Part shown: positions 26,605 to 34,565 of the stretch, piece after piece | Layout: every line of letters starts with the position of its first letter | How positions within the stretch are numbered: the first letter of the stretch is position 1 | Assembly: GCF_029813775.1 (NCBI RefSeq) | Contig: NZ_JARVKW010000015.1 | Coordinates: forward strand, 96,885 to 160,884 | Source of the DNA: Streptomyces sp. DH24 | GTDB lineage: Bacteria; Actinomycetota; Actinomycetes; Streptomycetales; Streptomycetaceae | DNA: 64,000 nucleotides | Direction of reading: 5' to 3' | Position numbers and translations under genes: made by a program | The notes under the pieces: model-generated | The model's database searches: none | What the model saw: the letters and a program-made list of their open reading frames with translations, nothing else | Told to the model about the DNA's origin: nothing

Positions 26605-27405
26605 ATGCTCCAGGAACTGCTGGCGGCGCTCGCCGCGACCGGTGCCGCCGGTGTGGCGTACGTCGCGGCGGCGGCGCGGATCGTCAAGCAGTACGAGCGC
26701 GGGGTGGTCTTCCGGCTCGGGCGGCTGCACGGCCGTGTGCGCGGGCCCGGGTTCACCCTGATCGTGCCCGGCGTGGACCGGCTGCGGAAGGTCAACCTGC
26801 AGATCGTGACGATGCCCGTGCCGGCCCAGGAGGGCATCACCCGCGACAACGTCACGGTGCGCGTGGACGCGGTCGTGTACTTCAAGGTCGTGGACGCGGC
26901 GGCCGCGGTCGTCAACGTCGAGGACTACCGCTTCGCGGTCTCGCAGATGGCGCAGACGTCGCTGCGGTCCATCATCGGCAAGAGCGACCTGGACGATCTG
27001 CTGTCCAACCGCGAGAAGCTCAACCAAGGGCTGGAGCTGATGATCGACAGCCCGGCGGTGGGCTGGGGCGTGCAGATCGACCGCGTCGAGATCAAGGACG
27101 TGTCGCTGCCGGACACGATGAAGCGCTCGATGGCGCGGCAGGCCGAGGCCGACCGGGAGCGGCGGGCCCGGATCATCAACGCCGACGCCGAGTTGCAGGC
27201 GTCGAGGAAGCTCGCCGAGGCGGCCCAGCAGATGGCCGACACCCCTTCCGCGCTCCAACTCCGGTTGCTGCAGACCGTGGTGGCGGTGGCGGCGGAGAAG
27301 AACTCCACGCTGGTGCTGCCGTTCCCGGTGGAACTGCTGCGATTCCTGGAACGGGCGCAGCAGACGCCGCCGGAGCAGACCGTCGTGAACCGGGTCGAGC
27401 AGTGA
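26605..27405 (+). CDS. SPFH/Band 7 (slipin-type) membrane protein
   Basis: This 266-residue protein has one N-terminal membrane segment (LLAALAATGAAGVAYVAAAA) followed by a Band 7 domain (KQYERGVVFRLGRLHGRVRG, then PGFTLIVPGVDRLRKVN and SQMAQTSLRSIIGKSDLDDL). A helical C terminus follows (EADRERRARIINADAELQAS). Slipins form oligomers on membranes and work with NfeD proteins, which are not seen nearby. The ATG at 26605 follows an ACAAGGAGG ribosome site. It lies 126 nt after the SulP gene and could be read from the same promoter. Confidence 0.92.
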   Translation: MLQELLAALAATGAAGVAYVAAAARIVKQYERGVVFRLGRLHGRVRGPGFTLIVPGVDRLRKVNLQIVTMPVPAQEGITRDNVTVRVDAVVYFKVVDAAAAVVNVEDYRFAVSQMAQTSLRSIIGKSDLDDLLSNREKLNQGLELMIDSPAVGWGVQIDRVEIKDVSLPDTMKRSMARQAEADRERRARIINADAELQASRKLAEAAQQMADTPSALQLRLLQTVVAVAAEKNSTLVLPFPVELLRFLERAQQTPPEQTVVNRVEQ

Positions 27406-27494
27406 CACGTGATCGTCACGTGGTTCCGGCCGGGAGTCGCAGGTGATAGACACAGCGGGTCACAGTTCCTGTCCGCCAGCAGGAAGGTTCCGCC

Positions 27495-28877
27495 ATGTCC
27501 GAAAACGGCCGTTCCGCGACCCGACGTCAGGTGCTCACACGCACCGGTGCCCTGGGAGCGGGCATCGCGTTCACCGGAGCCCTGTCCGAACTCTTCGCGG
27601 GCACCGCCGCCGCGCAGAACCTCGGCCACACCGGGTACGGTCCGCTCGTCCCCGACCCCAAGGGCCTGCTCGATCTGCCGGAAGGTTTCCGCTACCGGGT
27701 GCTGTCCCGCGAGGGAGAACCGCTGCGTTCCGGTGAGGGCCCCGTCCCTTCCAACCACGACGGCATGTCCGCCTTCGCCGGCAGACACGGCCGCGTGCAC
27801 CTGGTCCGCAACCACGAGAACCGCGCCACCGCGAAACTCCCCGTCCCGACCGTCGAGGGCCTCACCTACGACCCTGCGGGCAAGGGCGGCTGTACGGCGC
27901 TGACCCTGGACTCCCGCGGCCGCGTCCTGTCCGAACGGGTCGCCATCGCCGGTACGGCCGTCAACTGCGCGGGCGGACCCACCCCGTGGGGCACCTGGCT
28001 GACCTGCGAGGAGACCGAGGACAAGGCGGGCACCGCCGGCTACGCCAAGGACCACGGCTTCATCTTCGAGGTCGACCCGGTCGACCCGCACCGCACCGGG
28101 GCCGTCCCGCTCACCGCGATGGGCCGCTTCCAGCACGAGGCGATCGCCGTCGACCCCAAGCGCGGGGTGGTCTACGAGACCGAGGACGCCTTCCAGCGGC
28201 CGTTCGGCCTGTTCTACCGCTTCCTGCCCGAGAAGCCGCTCGGCGGGCTCGGCTCGCTGCGCGCGGGCGGCCGGCTCCAGGCCATGCGGGTGCCGGGCGT
28301 GCCCGACCTGTCGTCGGTCCAGGAGACGGGCGCCTGCTTCGACGGCGTCGAGTGGGTGGACGTACCGGACCCGATGGCCGCCGAAACGCCCATCCGGCTC
28401 CAGGACTTCGGCCCGAAGGGCATCACCCACGCGCAGAAGCTGGAGGGCTGCTACTGGGGCGGGCGGTGCGTGTACTTCGTGTCGTCGTTCGCGCGCAGCG
28501 CGGAGGGCTCGGCCGGGGACCACTACGGCCAGATCTGGCGGTACGACCCGGACCACCGCCGCCTCACGCTCGTGATCGTCTTCGGCCCGGACACGGACGT
28601 GCAGCTGCCCGGCGAGTCGCCGGACAACATCTGCCTCGCCCCGAGCGGCGGCCTCATGGTCTGCGAGGACGGCAACGGCGCCCAGCACGTCTACGGCGTG
28701 ACCCGGAAGGGCGAGGTCTACGCGATGGCCCGCGGCCGGCAGAACATCGGCACCCCCGAGGAACCGGAGTGGGGCGAGTTCGCCGGCGTCACCTTCTCCC
28801 CCGACGGGGAGACGATGTACGTCAACTGCTACGCGCCCGGGACGACGTTCGCCGTGACGGGACCCTGGCGCAGGTAG
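27495..28877 (+). CDS. Tat-exported PhoX-family (DUF839) phosphatase-like protein
   Basis: This 460-residue protein has a twin-arginine signal (ATRRQVLTRTGALGAGIAFT) with an AXA-type cleavage site near residue 42. The mature protein is a PhoX/DUF839 propeller: LVRNHENR, CAGGPTPWGTWLTCEET, GRFQHEAIAVDPKRGVVYET, EDAFQRPFGLFYRF, and late DNICLAPSGGLMVCEDGNG. PhoX enzymes are calcium- and iron-dependent secreted alkaline phosphatases. No PHO-box was found by eye, so phosphate regulation is not shown. The ATG follows CAGGAAGG. Confidence 0.9.
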   Translation: MSENGRSATRRQVLTRTGALGAGIAFTGALSELFAGTAAAQNLGHTGYGPLVPDPKGLLDLPEGFRYRVLSREGEPLRSGEGPVPSNHDGMSAFAGRHGRVHLVRNHENRATAKLPVPTVEGLTYDPAGKGGCTALTLDSRGRVLSERVAIAGTAVNCAGGPTPWGTWLTCEETEDKAGTAGYAKDHGFIFEVDPVDPHRTGAVPLTAMGRFQHEAIAVDPKRGVVYETEDAFQRPFGLFYRFLPEKPLGGLGSLRAGGRLQAMRVPGVPDLSSVQETGACFDGVEWVDVPDPMAAETPIRLQDFGPKGITHAQKLEGCYWGGRCVYFVSSFARSAEGSAGDHYGQIWRYDPDHRRLTLVIVFGPDTDVQLPGESPDNICLAPSGGLMVCEDGNGAQHVYGVTRKGEVYAMARGRQNIGTPEEPEWGEFAGVTFSPDGETMYVNCYAPGTTFAVTGPWRR

Positions 28878-28954
28878 GCGCCCGCGCCCGGGGAGCCGCG
28901 CGGTTCCCCGGGCCGCCCGGAACTGAAATCGCCGGGACGGGGTACCCGGCGGCC

Positions 28955-30076
28955 ATGACTGAGAATGACCAGGTCAGCGGCTCGTACTGGCTGGAGACGG
29001 CATCCGGCGGACCACGTCCCGCGCTCACCGAGGACCTCGACGTCGACGTGGCCGTGGTCGGCGCCGGGGTGGCCGGGCTGAGCACGGCGTGGGAGCTGGC
29101 GCGGGCCGGCCGGAGCGTGGCGGTGCTGGAGGCGCGGCGGGTCGCGGCCGGCGTCACGGGCCACACCACCGCCAAGGTGACCGCCCTGCACAGCCTCGTC
29201 TACGACAAGCTGCGGCGCACCCGCGGCGCGGAGGGCGCGCGGCTGTACGCCCGCTCGCAGTCCGAGGCGGTCGAGCGCATCGCGGAGATCGCCGACGAGC
29301 TGGGGATCGACTGCGACTGGGAACGCCGGGACGCCTTCACGTACGTCCGCGAGCCGAGCCGCGTCGACGAGGTCCGGGCCGAGGCGGACGCCGCCCGGGA
29401 GGCCGGGCTGCCGGCGTCGTTCGTGACGGAGACCGGGCTGCCGTTCCCGGTCGCGGGAGCGGTGCGGGTCACCGGGCAGGCCCAGTTCCACCCGCTGAAG
29501 TACCTGTACGCCCTCACCGACGACCTGGTGGCGCGCGGCGGGCGCGTGTACGAGAACACCACCGTGCTGTCGATGGACGAGGGCGAGCCCTGCCGGCTGT
29601 CGACGGACACCGGCGCGACGGTCACCGCGCGGGACGTCGTGGTCGCCACGCACGACCCGGTCTTCGACCGGGCCATGCTGTTCACGCGGCTCTCCCCGCG
29701 CCGCGAGCTGGTGGTCGCGGGTGCCGTCGCGGCGGACCGGGACCCGGACGGCATGTTCATCACACCCGACGAGGGCACCCGCTCGGTGCGCACGGCCCCG
29801 TACGGCGAGGGCCGGCGGCTGCTCGTGGTGACCGGGGAGCACTTCACGCCGGGCACCGGCGACACGCGTGAGCGCTTCGACCGGCTGTCCGCCTGGGCGA
29901 CCGAGCACTTCCCCGGCGTGGAACTCACCCACGCCTGGGCCACGCAGGACAACGACTCCACCGACACCGTGCCGCTGGTCGGGCCGCTGCACCCGCGCGC
30001 CCGGCACGCGTACGTGGCCACCGGCTTCGGCGGCTGGGGCATGAGCGGCGGCGTGATGGCGGGCCGCCTGCTGTAG
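28955..30076 (+). CDS. FAD-dependent oxidoreductase (DAO-type), truncated by an in-frame TAG before its Rieske domain
   Basis: This 373-residue product has a complete DAO-type FAD domain: dinucleotide motif VDVAVVGAGVAGLSTAWELA, the ATT-type loop GVTGHTTAKVTALHSL, substrate-domain strands and the C-terminal GFGGWGMSGGVMAGRLL. Homologues continue directly into a Rieske domain. Here the amber codon at 30074-30076 interrupts the frame, and the following codons (ALIIGEPCAWSELYDPRRLR) continue the expected protein without any frameshift. The flavin part could still fold, but electron transfer to the Rieske cluster would be lost unless the TAG is read through. A sequencing error is possible. Confidence 0.85.
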   Translation: MTENDQVSGSYWLETASGGPRPALTEDLDVDVAVVGAGVAGLSTAWELARAGRSVAVLEARRVAAGVTGHTTAKVTALHSLVYDKLRRTRGAEGARLYARSQSEAVERIAEIADELGIDCDWERRDAFTYVREPSRVDEVRAEADAAREAGLPASFVTETGLPFPVAGAVRVTGQAQFHPLKYLYALTDDLVARGGRVYENTTVLSMDEGEPCRLSTDTGATVTARDVVVATHDPVFDRAMLFTRLSPRRELVVAGAVAADRDPDGMFITPDEGTRSVRTAPYGEGRRLLVVTGEHFTPGTGDTRERFDRLSAWATEHFPGVELTHAWATQDNDSTDTVPLVGPLHPRARHAYVATGFGGWGMSGGVMAGRLL

Positions 30077-30472
30077 GCGCTGATCATCGGGGAACCGTGC
30101 GCCTGGAGCGAGCTGTACGACCCGCGCCGGCTGCGGTCGACGGTGCGCGAGGCCCCGGCGTTCCTGAAGCACCAGGCGCAGGTCGCCGGCCACTTCGTCG
30201 GCGACCGGCTGCGGCCCTCGCCGCCGGTGGAGTCCCTGCCGCCGGGCGAAGGTGCGCTGGTCCGTGTGGACGGCGACCGGCTCGCGGTGTACCGGGACGA
30301 CGACGGAGTCCTGCACGCAGTCTCCTCCCGCTGTACGCACATGGGCTGCCTGGTCGCGTTCAACGCCGCCGAGCGGGCCTGGGAGTGCCCGTGCCACGGC
30401 TCCCGCTTCGACACGGACGGCAAGGTGATCCAGGGCCCGGCGACACGGCCGCTCAAGCGCCGGGAGATCTGA
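30077..30472 (+). pseudogene. Rieske [2Fe-2S] domain cut off from the upstream flavoprotein by a nonsense codon
   Basis: The reading frame of the upstream flavoprotein stays open through here and encodes an intact Rieske domain with both ligand boxes, SRCTHMGCLV and CPCHGSRFDTDGKV. It ends LKRREI. No ribosome site precedes the only usable internal starts (for example GTG 30143), so independent translation is unlikely. Conservation of both ligand motifs suggests either a recent mutation, translational readthrough or a base error. Confidence 0.75.
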
Positions 30473-30556
30473 CCGGGGCGCCCGGCCGGGTGAGCCCCGG
30501 CCCCGCCACCGCGCACAACGGTCCACCGATGCGATCACCGCCCATACCTTCGTACG

Positions 30557-31414
30557 GTGATCACATCAGTACGTCACGTCACCGCCGTCTGCGCACTCGC
30601 CGCCGTCCTCACCGCGTGCGGCACCACCGACACGTCCCGCCCCGCCGGCCCGGCGCCGAGCGGACCGTCCTCCGCGACACCGGCCGCGCCTTCCGGTCAC
30701 CCGACGCTCGCCCCGGGTCCGGCGGGCTTGACCCCCGTCTTCGAGAACGGCCCGCGCACCCGCGGGCGGACGGTCGCCCTCACCTTCGACGCCGACATGA
30801 CCGCCGACCAGGGGCCCCGGGCGGCGGCGGGCGAACGCTTCGACAATCCGCGGCTGATCGCGACGCTGCGCGCGCTGCGGGTGCCGGCGACCGTGTTCAT
30901 GACCGGGCGATGGGCCGAGCAGTACCCGGCCCAGGCCCGCTCCCTCGGCCGGGACCGCCTCTTCGAGATCGCGAACCACTCCTACAGCCACTACGCGTTC
31001 ACCGGCGACTGCTACGGCCTGCCGACCGTCGCGGCGCAGCGGATGCGGGCGGACGTGGAGCGGGCGTACGCGGCGTTCCGCAGGGCCGGGGTGCCGGACC
31101 CGATGCCGTACTTCCGATTCCCGGGCGGCTGTTACGACCGCCGCGCGCTGCGGGCGCTGTCGGCGGCGGGCGTCACCGCCGTGCAGTGGGACGTGGTGGG
31201 CGGGGACGCCTTCGCGACGGACGCGGACGCGGTGGCCCGGCAGGTGCTGGACGGCGTACGGCCCGGTTCGGTGGTCGTGCTGCACTGCACGCGCAGTGCC
31301 GCCCCGGCGACCGAGCAGGCCGTGCGCACGATCGTGCCGGAGCTGCGCCGCAAGGGCTACCGGTTCGTGAAGGTGTCGGAACTGATCGGCGCCGCCACGA
31401 CCGAACGGGGTTGA
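30557..31414 (+). CDS. Polysaccharide deacetylase (NodB/CE4) lipoprotein
   Basis: This 285-residue exported lipoprotein has a lipobox AVLTACGT near residue 21 and a Pro/Ser/Ala-rich linker to about residue 70. The CE4 domain follows: motif 1 ALTFDADMTADQG, motif 2 ANHSYSHYAFTG (zinc His pair), motif 3 FRFPGGCYDRRAL, and the late VVVLHCTRS segment. It should deacetylate an N-acetylated sugar in the cell wall or an extracellular polymer. The first motif reads DAD rather than the usual DDG, which may alter catalysis. The start is GTG 30557. Confidence 0.9.
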   Translation: MITSVRHVTAVCALAAVLTACGTTDTSRPAGPAPSGPSSATPAAPSGHPTLAPGPAGLTPVFENGPRTRGRTVALTFDADMTADQGPRAAAGERFDNPRLIATLRALRVPATVFMTGRWAEQYPAQARSLGRDRLFEIANHSYSHYAFTGDCYGLPTVAAQRMRADVERAYAAFRRAGVPDPMPYFRFPGGCYDRRALRALSAAGVTAVQWDVVGGDAFATDADAVARQVLDGVRPGSVVVLHCTRSAAPATEQAVRTIVPELRRKGYRFVKVSELIGAATTERG

Positions 31415-31488
31415 CCGGGCTCGCCACGCCCCGACGGGCTGATCGGCGGCGTCGGTGGGCGGGGCTACTGGGGGCGGGGCCGGGAGGA

Positions 31489-31745
31489 GCTACTCGGGGG
31501 GCGTCGCCGGGCGGGCTGGTCGCCGTCGCCGGGTGCGGTGTCCGTGGACAACGCCGGGCGGGGGTACTCGGGGCGTCGCCGGGTGCGGGTGTTCGGGGCC
31601 GACGCCGGGCGGGCTGATCGCCGTCACCGGGTGCGGTGTCCGGGGTCGTCGCCGGGCGGGGCTACTGGGGGCGTCGCCAGGTGCGGGTGTTCGGGGCCGA
31701 CGCCGGGCGGGCTGATCGCCGTCACCGGGTGCGGTGTCCGGGGCC
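31489..31745. repeat. Noncoding direct repeat of about 98 bp
   Basis: Two copies with a 98-bp period share 63 identical bases (31583-31645 and 31681-31743) plus about 18 near-identical bases upstream. A third, shortened and diverged copy begins near 31489. All lie in the 389-nt gap between the deacetylase and the zinc-ribbon gene, where no gene is seen. The open frames through this stretch consist of GADAGRADRRHRV-type repeats and are not believed to be coding. Confidence 0.88.
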
Positions 31746-31803
31746 GGTGTCCGGGCCGGTGACGGGCGCGGGTGTTCGGGGCGGACCGGCTTACGCTGGA
31801 GGC

Positions 31804-31986
31804 ATGAGTGACGGCGACGACTACTGCCTGATCGACGCGGCCCGGCCGCCCAGGGCCGACGGGCCGCCGTACGCGGAGTGCGTGCTGTGCCGGGAGCCGA
31901 CGGAGTACCCGGAGTCGTACAAGGGCATCACCCTGTGCCCCGTCTGCGAGTGGCAGGAGGCCCAGCGCACGGCCTGCTCCGGATGA
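31804..31986 (+). CDS. Small zinc-ribbon protein
   Basis: This 60-residue protein has two CxxC pairs (ECVLCREP near residue 25 and CPVCEWQE near 45) spaced like a zinc ribbon, with an acidic N terminus. It is cytosolic and has no other domain. The function is unknown; such miniproteins can be adaptors or nucleic-acid-binding proteins. The ATG at 31804 lacks a strong ribosome site. It precedes the PTH2-like gene by 33 nt on the same strand, and the two may be co-expressed. Confidence 0.72.
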   Translation: MSDGDDYCLIDAARPPRADGPPYAECVLCREPTEYPESYKGITLCPVCEWQEAQRTACSG

Positions 31987-32019
31987 GGCGCGCGGTTCCC
32001 GGGTTGGCAGACTTGGGGC

Positions 32020-32736
32020 GTGAGCGAAGAACCGACGTCCGTGAGTGACAGCCCCTTCCGTGCCGAGCCCGGCGACCGCGACCGGGCGCCCCAGTACGTG
32101 CTGCCGCTGGTGGTCCGCATCGAGCGGGCGGCTCCCCCGGCGCGCACCGACGCCCTGGAGACCGCGGCGCGCGCGGTGCTGGTGATGCTGAGCGACGAGC
32201 GGTCGTCCGGCGACGGCGCGTGGGCGCAGGCGGTGCGGGACTGGCAGGACGCCCGGATCCGCAAGGTGGTGCGCCGGGCGCGCGGCGCCGAGTGGCGGCG
32301 GGCCGAGGCGCTGCCCGGCATCACCGTGACGGGCAAGTCCGCGGAGGTACGGGTCTTCCCGCCGGTGCCGTTGGACGGCTGGCCCAAGGACCTGGCCCGG
32401 CTCCAGGTGTCCGGTACCGAGCTGGACGACCCGGAGCCGCCGGTGCCGGCCGACCCGGCCGCGCCGGTGCTGTGGATGAGCCCCGGCCTCGGCATGTCGG
32501 CCGGCAAGGCCATGGCGCAGGCGGGACACGGCGCCCAGCTCGCCTGGTGGGAACTGCCGGAGGAGGAGCGGGCGGTCTGGCGTGACGCCGGGTTCCCGCT
32601 CGCCGTGCGCACCCCCGCCCCGGGCGACTGGCAGCGCCTCACGACGAGCGGCCTCCCGGTGGTCCGGGACGCCGGCTACACGGAGATCGCCCCCGGCTCC
32701 TGCACGGTCGTGGCGGACCACCCGGCGCTGCGCTGA
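32020..32736 (+). CDS. PTH2-family peptidyl-tRNA hydrolase-like protein
   Basis: This 238-residue protein has a long actinobacterial N-terminal half with a helix-rich region (ALETAARAVLVMLSDE) and a C-terminal PTH2-like domain with the diagnostic LGMSAGKAMAQAGHGAQLAW segment and late LPVVRDAGYTEIAPGSC strand. PTH2 enzymes release tRNA from stalled peptidyl-tRNA; bacterial members of this type have not been well characterised, and Streptomyces should have a separate canonical Pth. GTG 32020 is used; GTG 32041 is an alternative. Confidence 0.82.
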   Translation: MSEEPTSVSDSPFRAEPGDRDRAPQYVLPLVVRIERAAPPARTDALETAARAVLVMLSDERSSGDGAWAQAVRDWQDARIRKVVRRARGAEWRRAEALPGITVTGKSAEVRVFPPVPLDGWPKDLARLQVSGTELDDPEPPVPADPAAPVLWMSPGLGMSAGKAMAQAGHGAQLAWWELPEEERAVWRDAGFPLAVRTPAPGDWQRLTTSGLPVVRDAGYTEIAPGSCTVVADHPALR

Positions 32737-32926
32737 CGCTCCGGCCCCTCCCGGCGAACCTCAAATGTTGCTCTGAACGTCTTCCCCAGGGGGTTCGGTC
32801 CCGGTCGGCGGGGCCATACCCCGGTCACGTCCGAGGGCGGCCCGGCGCGTCCGGGCGGGCCGGTGGGGCGGACGGGCGGCCGGAGCGCCGCGTGGACGGC
32901 CGGGGGGCCGTGCGGAGGAGGGGACC

Positions 32927-34261
32927 ATGGAGCGACTGGGCACGGGAATCGGGTGGCGGCCGGAGATCGCGGACGCCGTGGAGCGCATGCCGGGCATCGA
33001 CTGGGTCGAGGTCGTGTCCGAGAACGTCTGTCCCGGGCACCTCCCCGAGTCGCTGCTGCGGCTGCGCGAGCGCGGGGTCACCGTCGTGCCGCACGGCGTC
33101 TCGCTCGGCCTCGGCGGCGCGGACCGGCCCGACGCGGGGCGGCTGACGGCGCTGGCCGAGCGCGCCGAGGCGCTGGGTTCGCCGCTGGTCACCGAACACA
33201 TCGCGTTCGTCCGGGCGGGCGGGCCGCTGACCGCCTCCCCGTGCCTGGAGGCCGGGCACCTGCTGCCCGTGCCGCGCACCCGGGACGCCCTCGACGTGCT
33301 GTGCGAGAACATCCGCGTCGCACAGGACGCGCTGCCGGTGCCGCTGGCCGTCGAGAACATCGCCGCGCTGTTCTCCTGGCCGGACGAGGAGCTGACCGAG
33401 GGGCAGTTCCTGTACGAGCTCGCCGACCGCACCGGGGTGCGGCTCCTCGTCGACGTGGCGAACCTGCACACCAACCACGTCAACCGCGGCGAGGACCCGG
33501 CGCGGGCGCTCGCCGAACTGCCGCTGGAGGCCATCGCGTACGTCCATGTCGCGGGCGGCTTCGAACGGGACGGCGTCTGGCACGACAGCCACGCCCACCC
33601 CGTCCCGCGGCCGGTCCTGGACATCCTGGCCGGCCTCGCCGCCCGGGTCACCCCGCCCGGCGTGCTCCTGGAGCGGGACGAGAACTTCCCCGAACCGGCC
33701 GATCTGGAAAGGGAGTTGGCGGACATTCGGGAGGCGGTGGAGAGGGGGGCCGCGGGGCGGGCGGCGACGCCGGTGAGGGAGGCCGAGCCGCGCACGGCCG
33801 GGCAGGAGCGCCCTGAGGCTCGGGAGCGCCTGGGCCTGGCGCAGGCGGCGCTGCTGTCCGCGCTGGTCGCCGGGACGCCCGTGCCCGAGGGGTTCGACCG
33901 GGTGCGGCTGGGGGTGCAGGCGCGGGCACTCGCCGCCAAGCGGGCCGGCGTCGTCGCGAAGGTCGCGCCGGAGCTGCCGGAGATTCTCGGCGACGCGTAC
34001 CGGCCCGCCTTTCTCGCGTACGCCCAGGGGCACCCGATGACCGGCGGCTACCGGCGGGACGCGCTGGACTTCGCGGAGCACGTGCTGCTCGCCGGGCGGC
34101 CCGGACACGCCGGTGCGCGCCGGGAGTTGCGCGCGTGGTGGCTGGAGCGCTCGGGCCCGGCGCCGCGCTCCGGGCGACCGGCGGCCCGGCTGGTACGGGC
34201 GACCGGACGACCCGCGGCCCGGCTGGCCCGCGCGACGCGACGCGCACTGCTGCGCCGGTGA
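32927..34261 (+). CDS. DUF692 (MNIO) multinuclear non-haem iron oxidative enzyme with C-terminal helical domain
   Basis: This 444-residue protein starts with a DUF692 barrel of about 270 residues. Likely metal ligands are visible: [54 protein letters not shown] and LLERDENFP. Characterised MNIO enzymes (MbnB, TglH, ChrH) modify cysteine in peptides with the help of a partner protein. After a linker, residues 305-415 form a second domain ([15 protein letters not shown], then [15 protein letters not shown]) resembling the C-terminal partner-like domain of SCO6045-type proteins. The tail is Arg-rich with an internal repeat (RPAARL twice). The ATG follows GGAGGAGG. No precursor peptide gene is seen next to it. 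Confidence 0.86.
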   Translation: MERLGTGIGWRPEIADAVERMPGIDWVEVVSENVCPGHLPESLLRLRERGVTVVPHGVSLGLGGADRPDAGRLTALAERAEALGSPLVTEHIAFVRAGGPLTASPCLEAGHLLPVPRTRDALDVLCENIRVAQDALPVPLAVENIAALFSWPDEELTEGQFLYELADRTGVRLLVDVANLHTNHVNRGEDPARALAELPLEAIAYVHVAGGFERDGVWHDSHAHPVPRPVLDILAGLAARVTPPGVLLERDENFPEPADLERELADIREAVERGAAGRAATPVREAEPRTAGQERPEARERLGLAQAALLSALVAGTPVPEGFDRVRLGVQARALAAKRAGVVAKVAPELPEILGDAYRPAFLAYAQGHPMTGGYRRDALDFAEHVLLAGRPGHAGARRELRAWWLERSGPAPRSGRPAARLVRATGRPAARLARATRRALLRR

Positions 34262-34565
34262 CCCGACGGCCGGCACGGGCCGTGCACCGTCCACCCCGGC
34301 ACTCCGACGACACCCACAGCACCGGGGCACCGACGACACCAGCAGCAGCGACCGTACGCGTCTCCCCCGCGTCGCCGTGCGGGGCGTCCGTGCCGTCGGT
34401 GGGCCCGATCCGCGGGCCGGACGCCGGGCGGTGCCACTGAGCCACCGGGGGCACGCCGGGGGCGCACAGGGGTGCTGGCGCCGACACCGGCGGCCGGTGC
34501 TTGCCTTCCTCGACGGCCGAACGAACCATCCCTTCTGTCGCCGCCGTGCACCGAAGGGATACGCG
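34262..34565. other. Intergenic gap with no recognised feature
   Basis: I see no gene, repeat or clear promoter in these 304 nt between the DUF692 gene and the peptidase gene. The last 60 nt (near 34510-34565) are slightly poorer in GC and end in a GAAGGGATACGCG stretch that serves as the ribosome site of the next gene. Confidence 0.4.

Noticed and set aside
24928..27453. An 841-codon open frame antisense to the SulP and SPFH genes
   Set aside because: It mirrors two well-supported genes and encodes low-complexity His/Gln/Arg-rich sequence with no family motif.
30143..30472. A free-standing Rieske protein gene starting at GTG 30143
   Set aside because: There is no ribosome site, the coding continues upstream to the TAG, and homologues are fused to the FAD domain.
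31455..31762. Short plus-strand open frames in the 98-bp repeats
   Set aside because: They encode repeat-derived Gly/Arg sequence, lack ribosome sites and exist in several frames at once.
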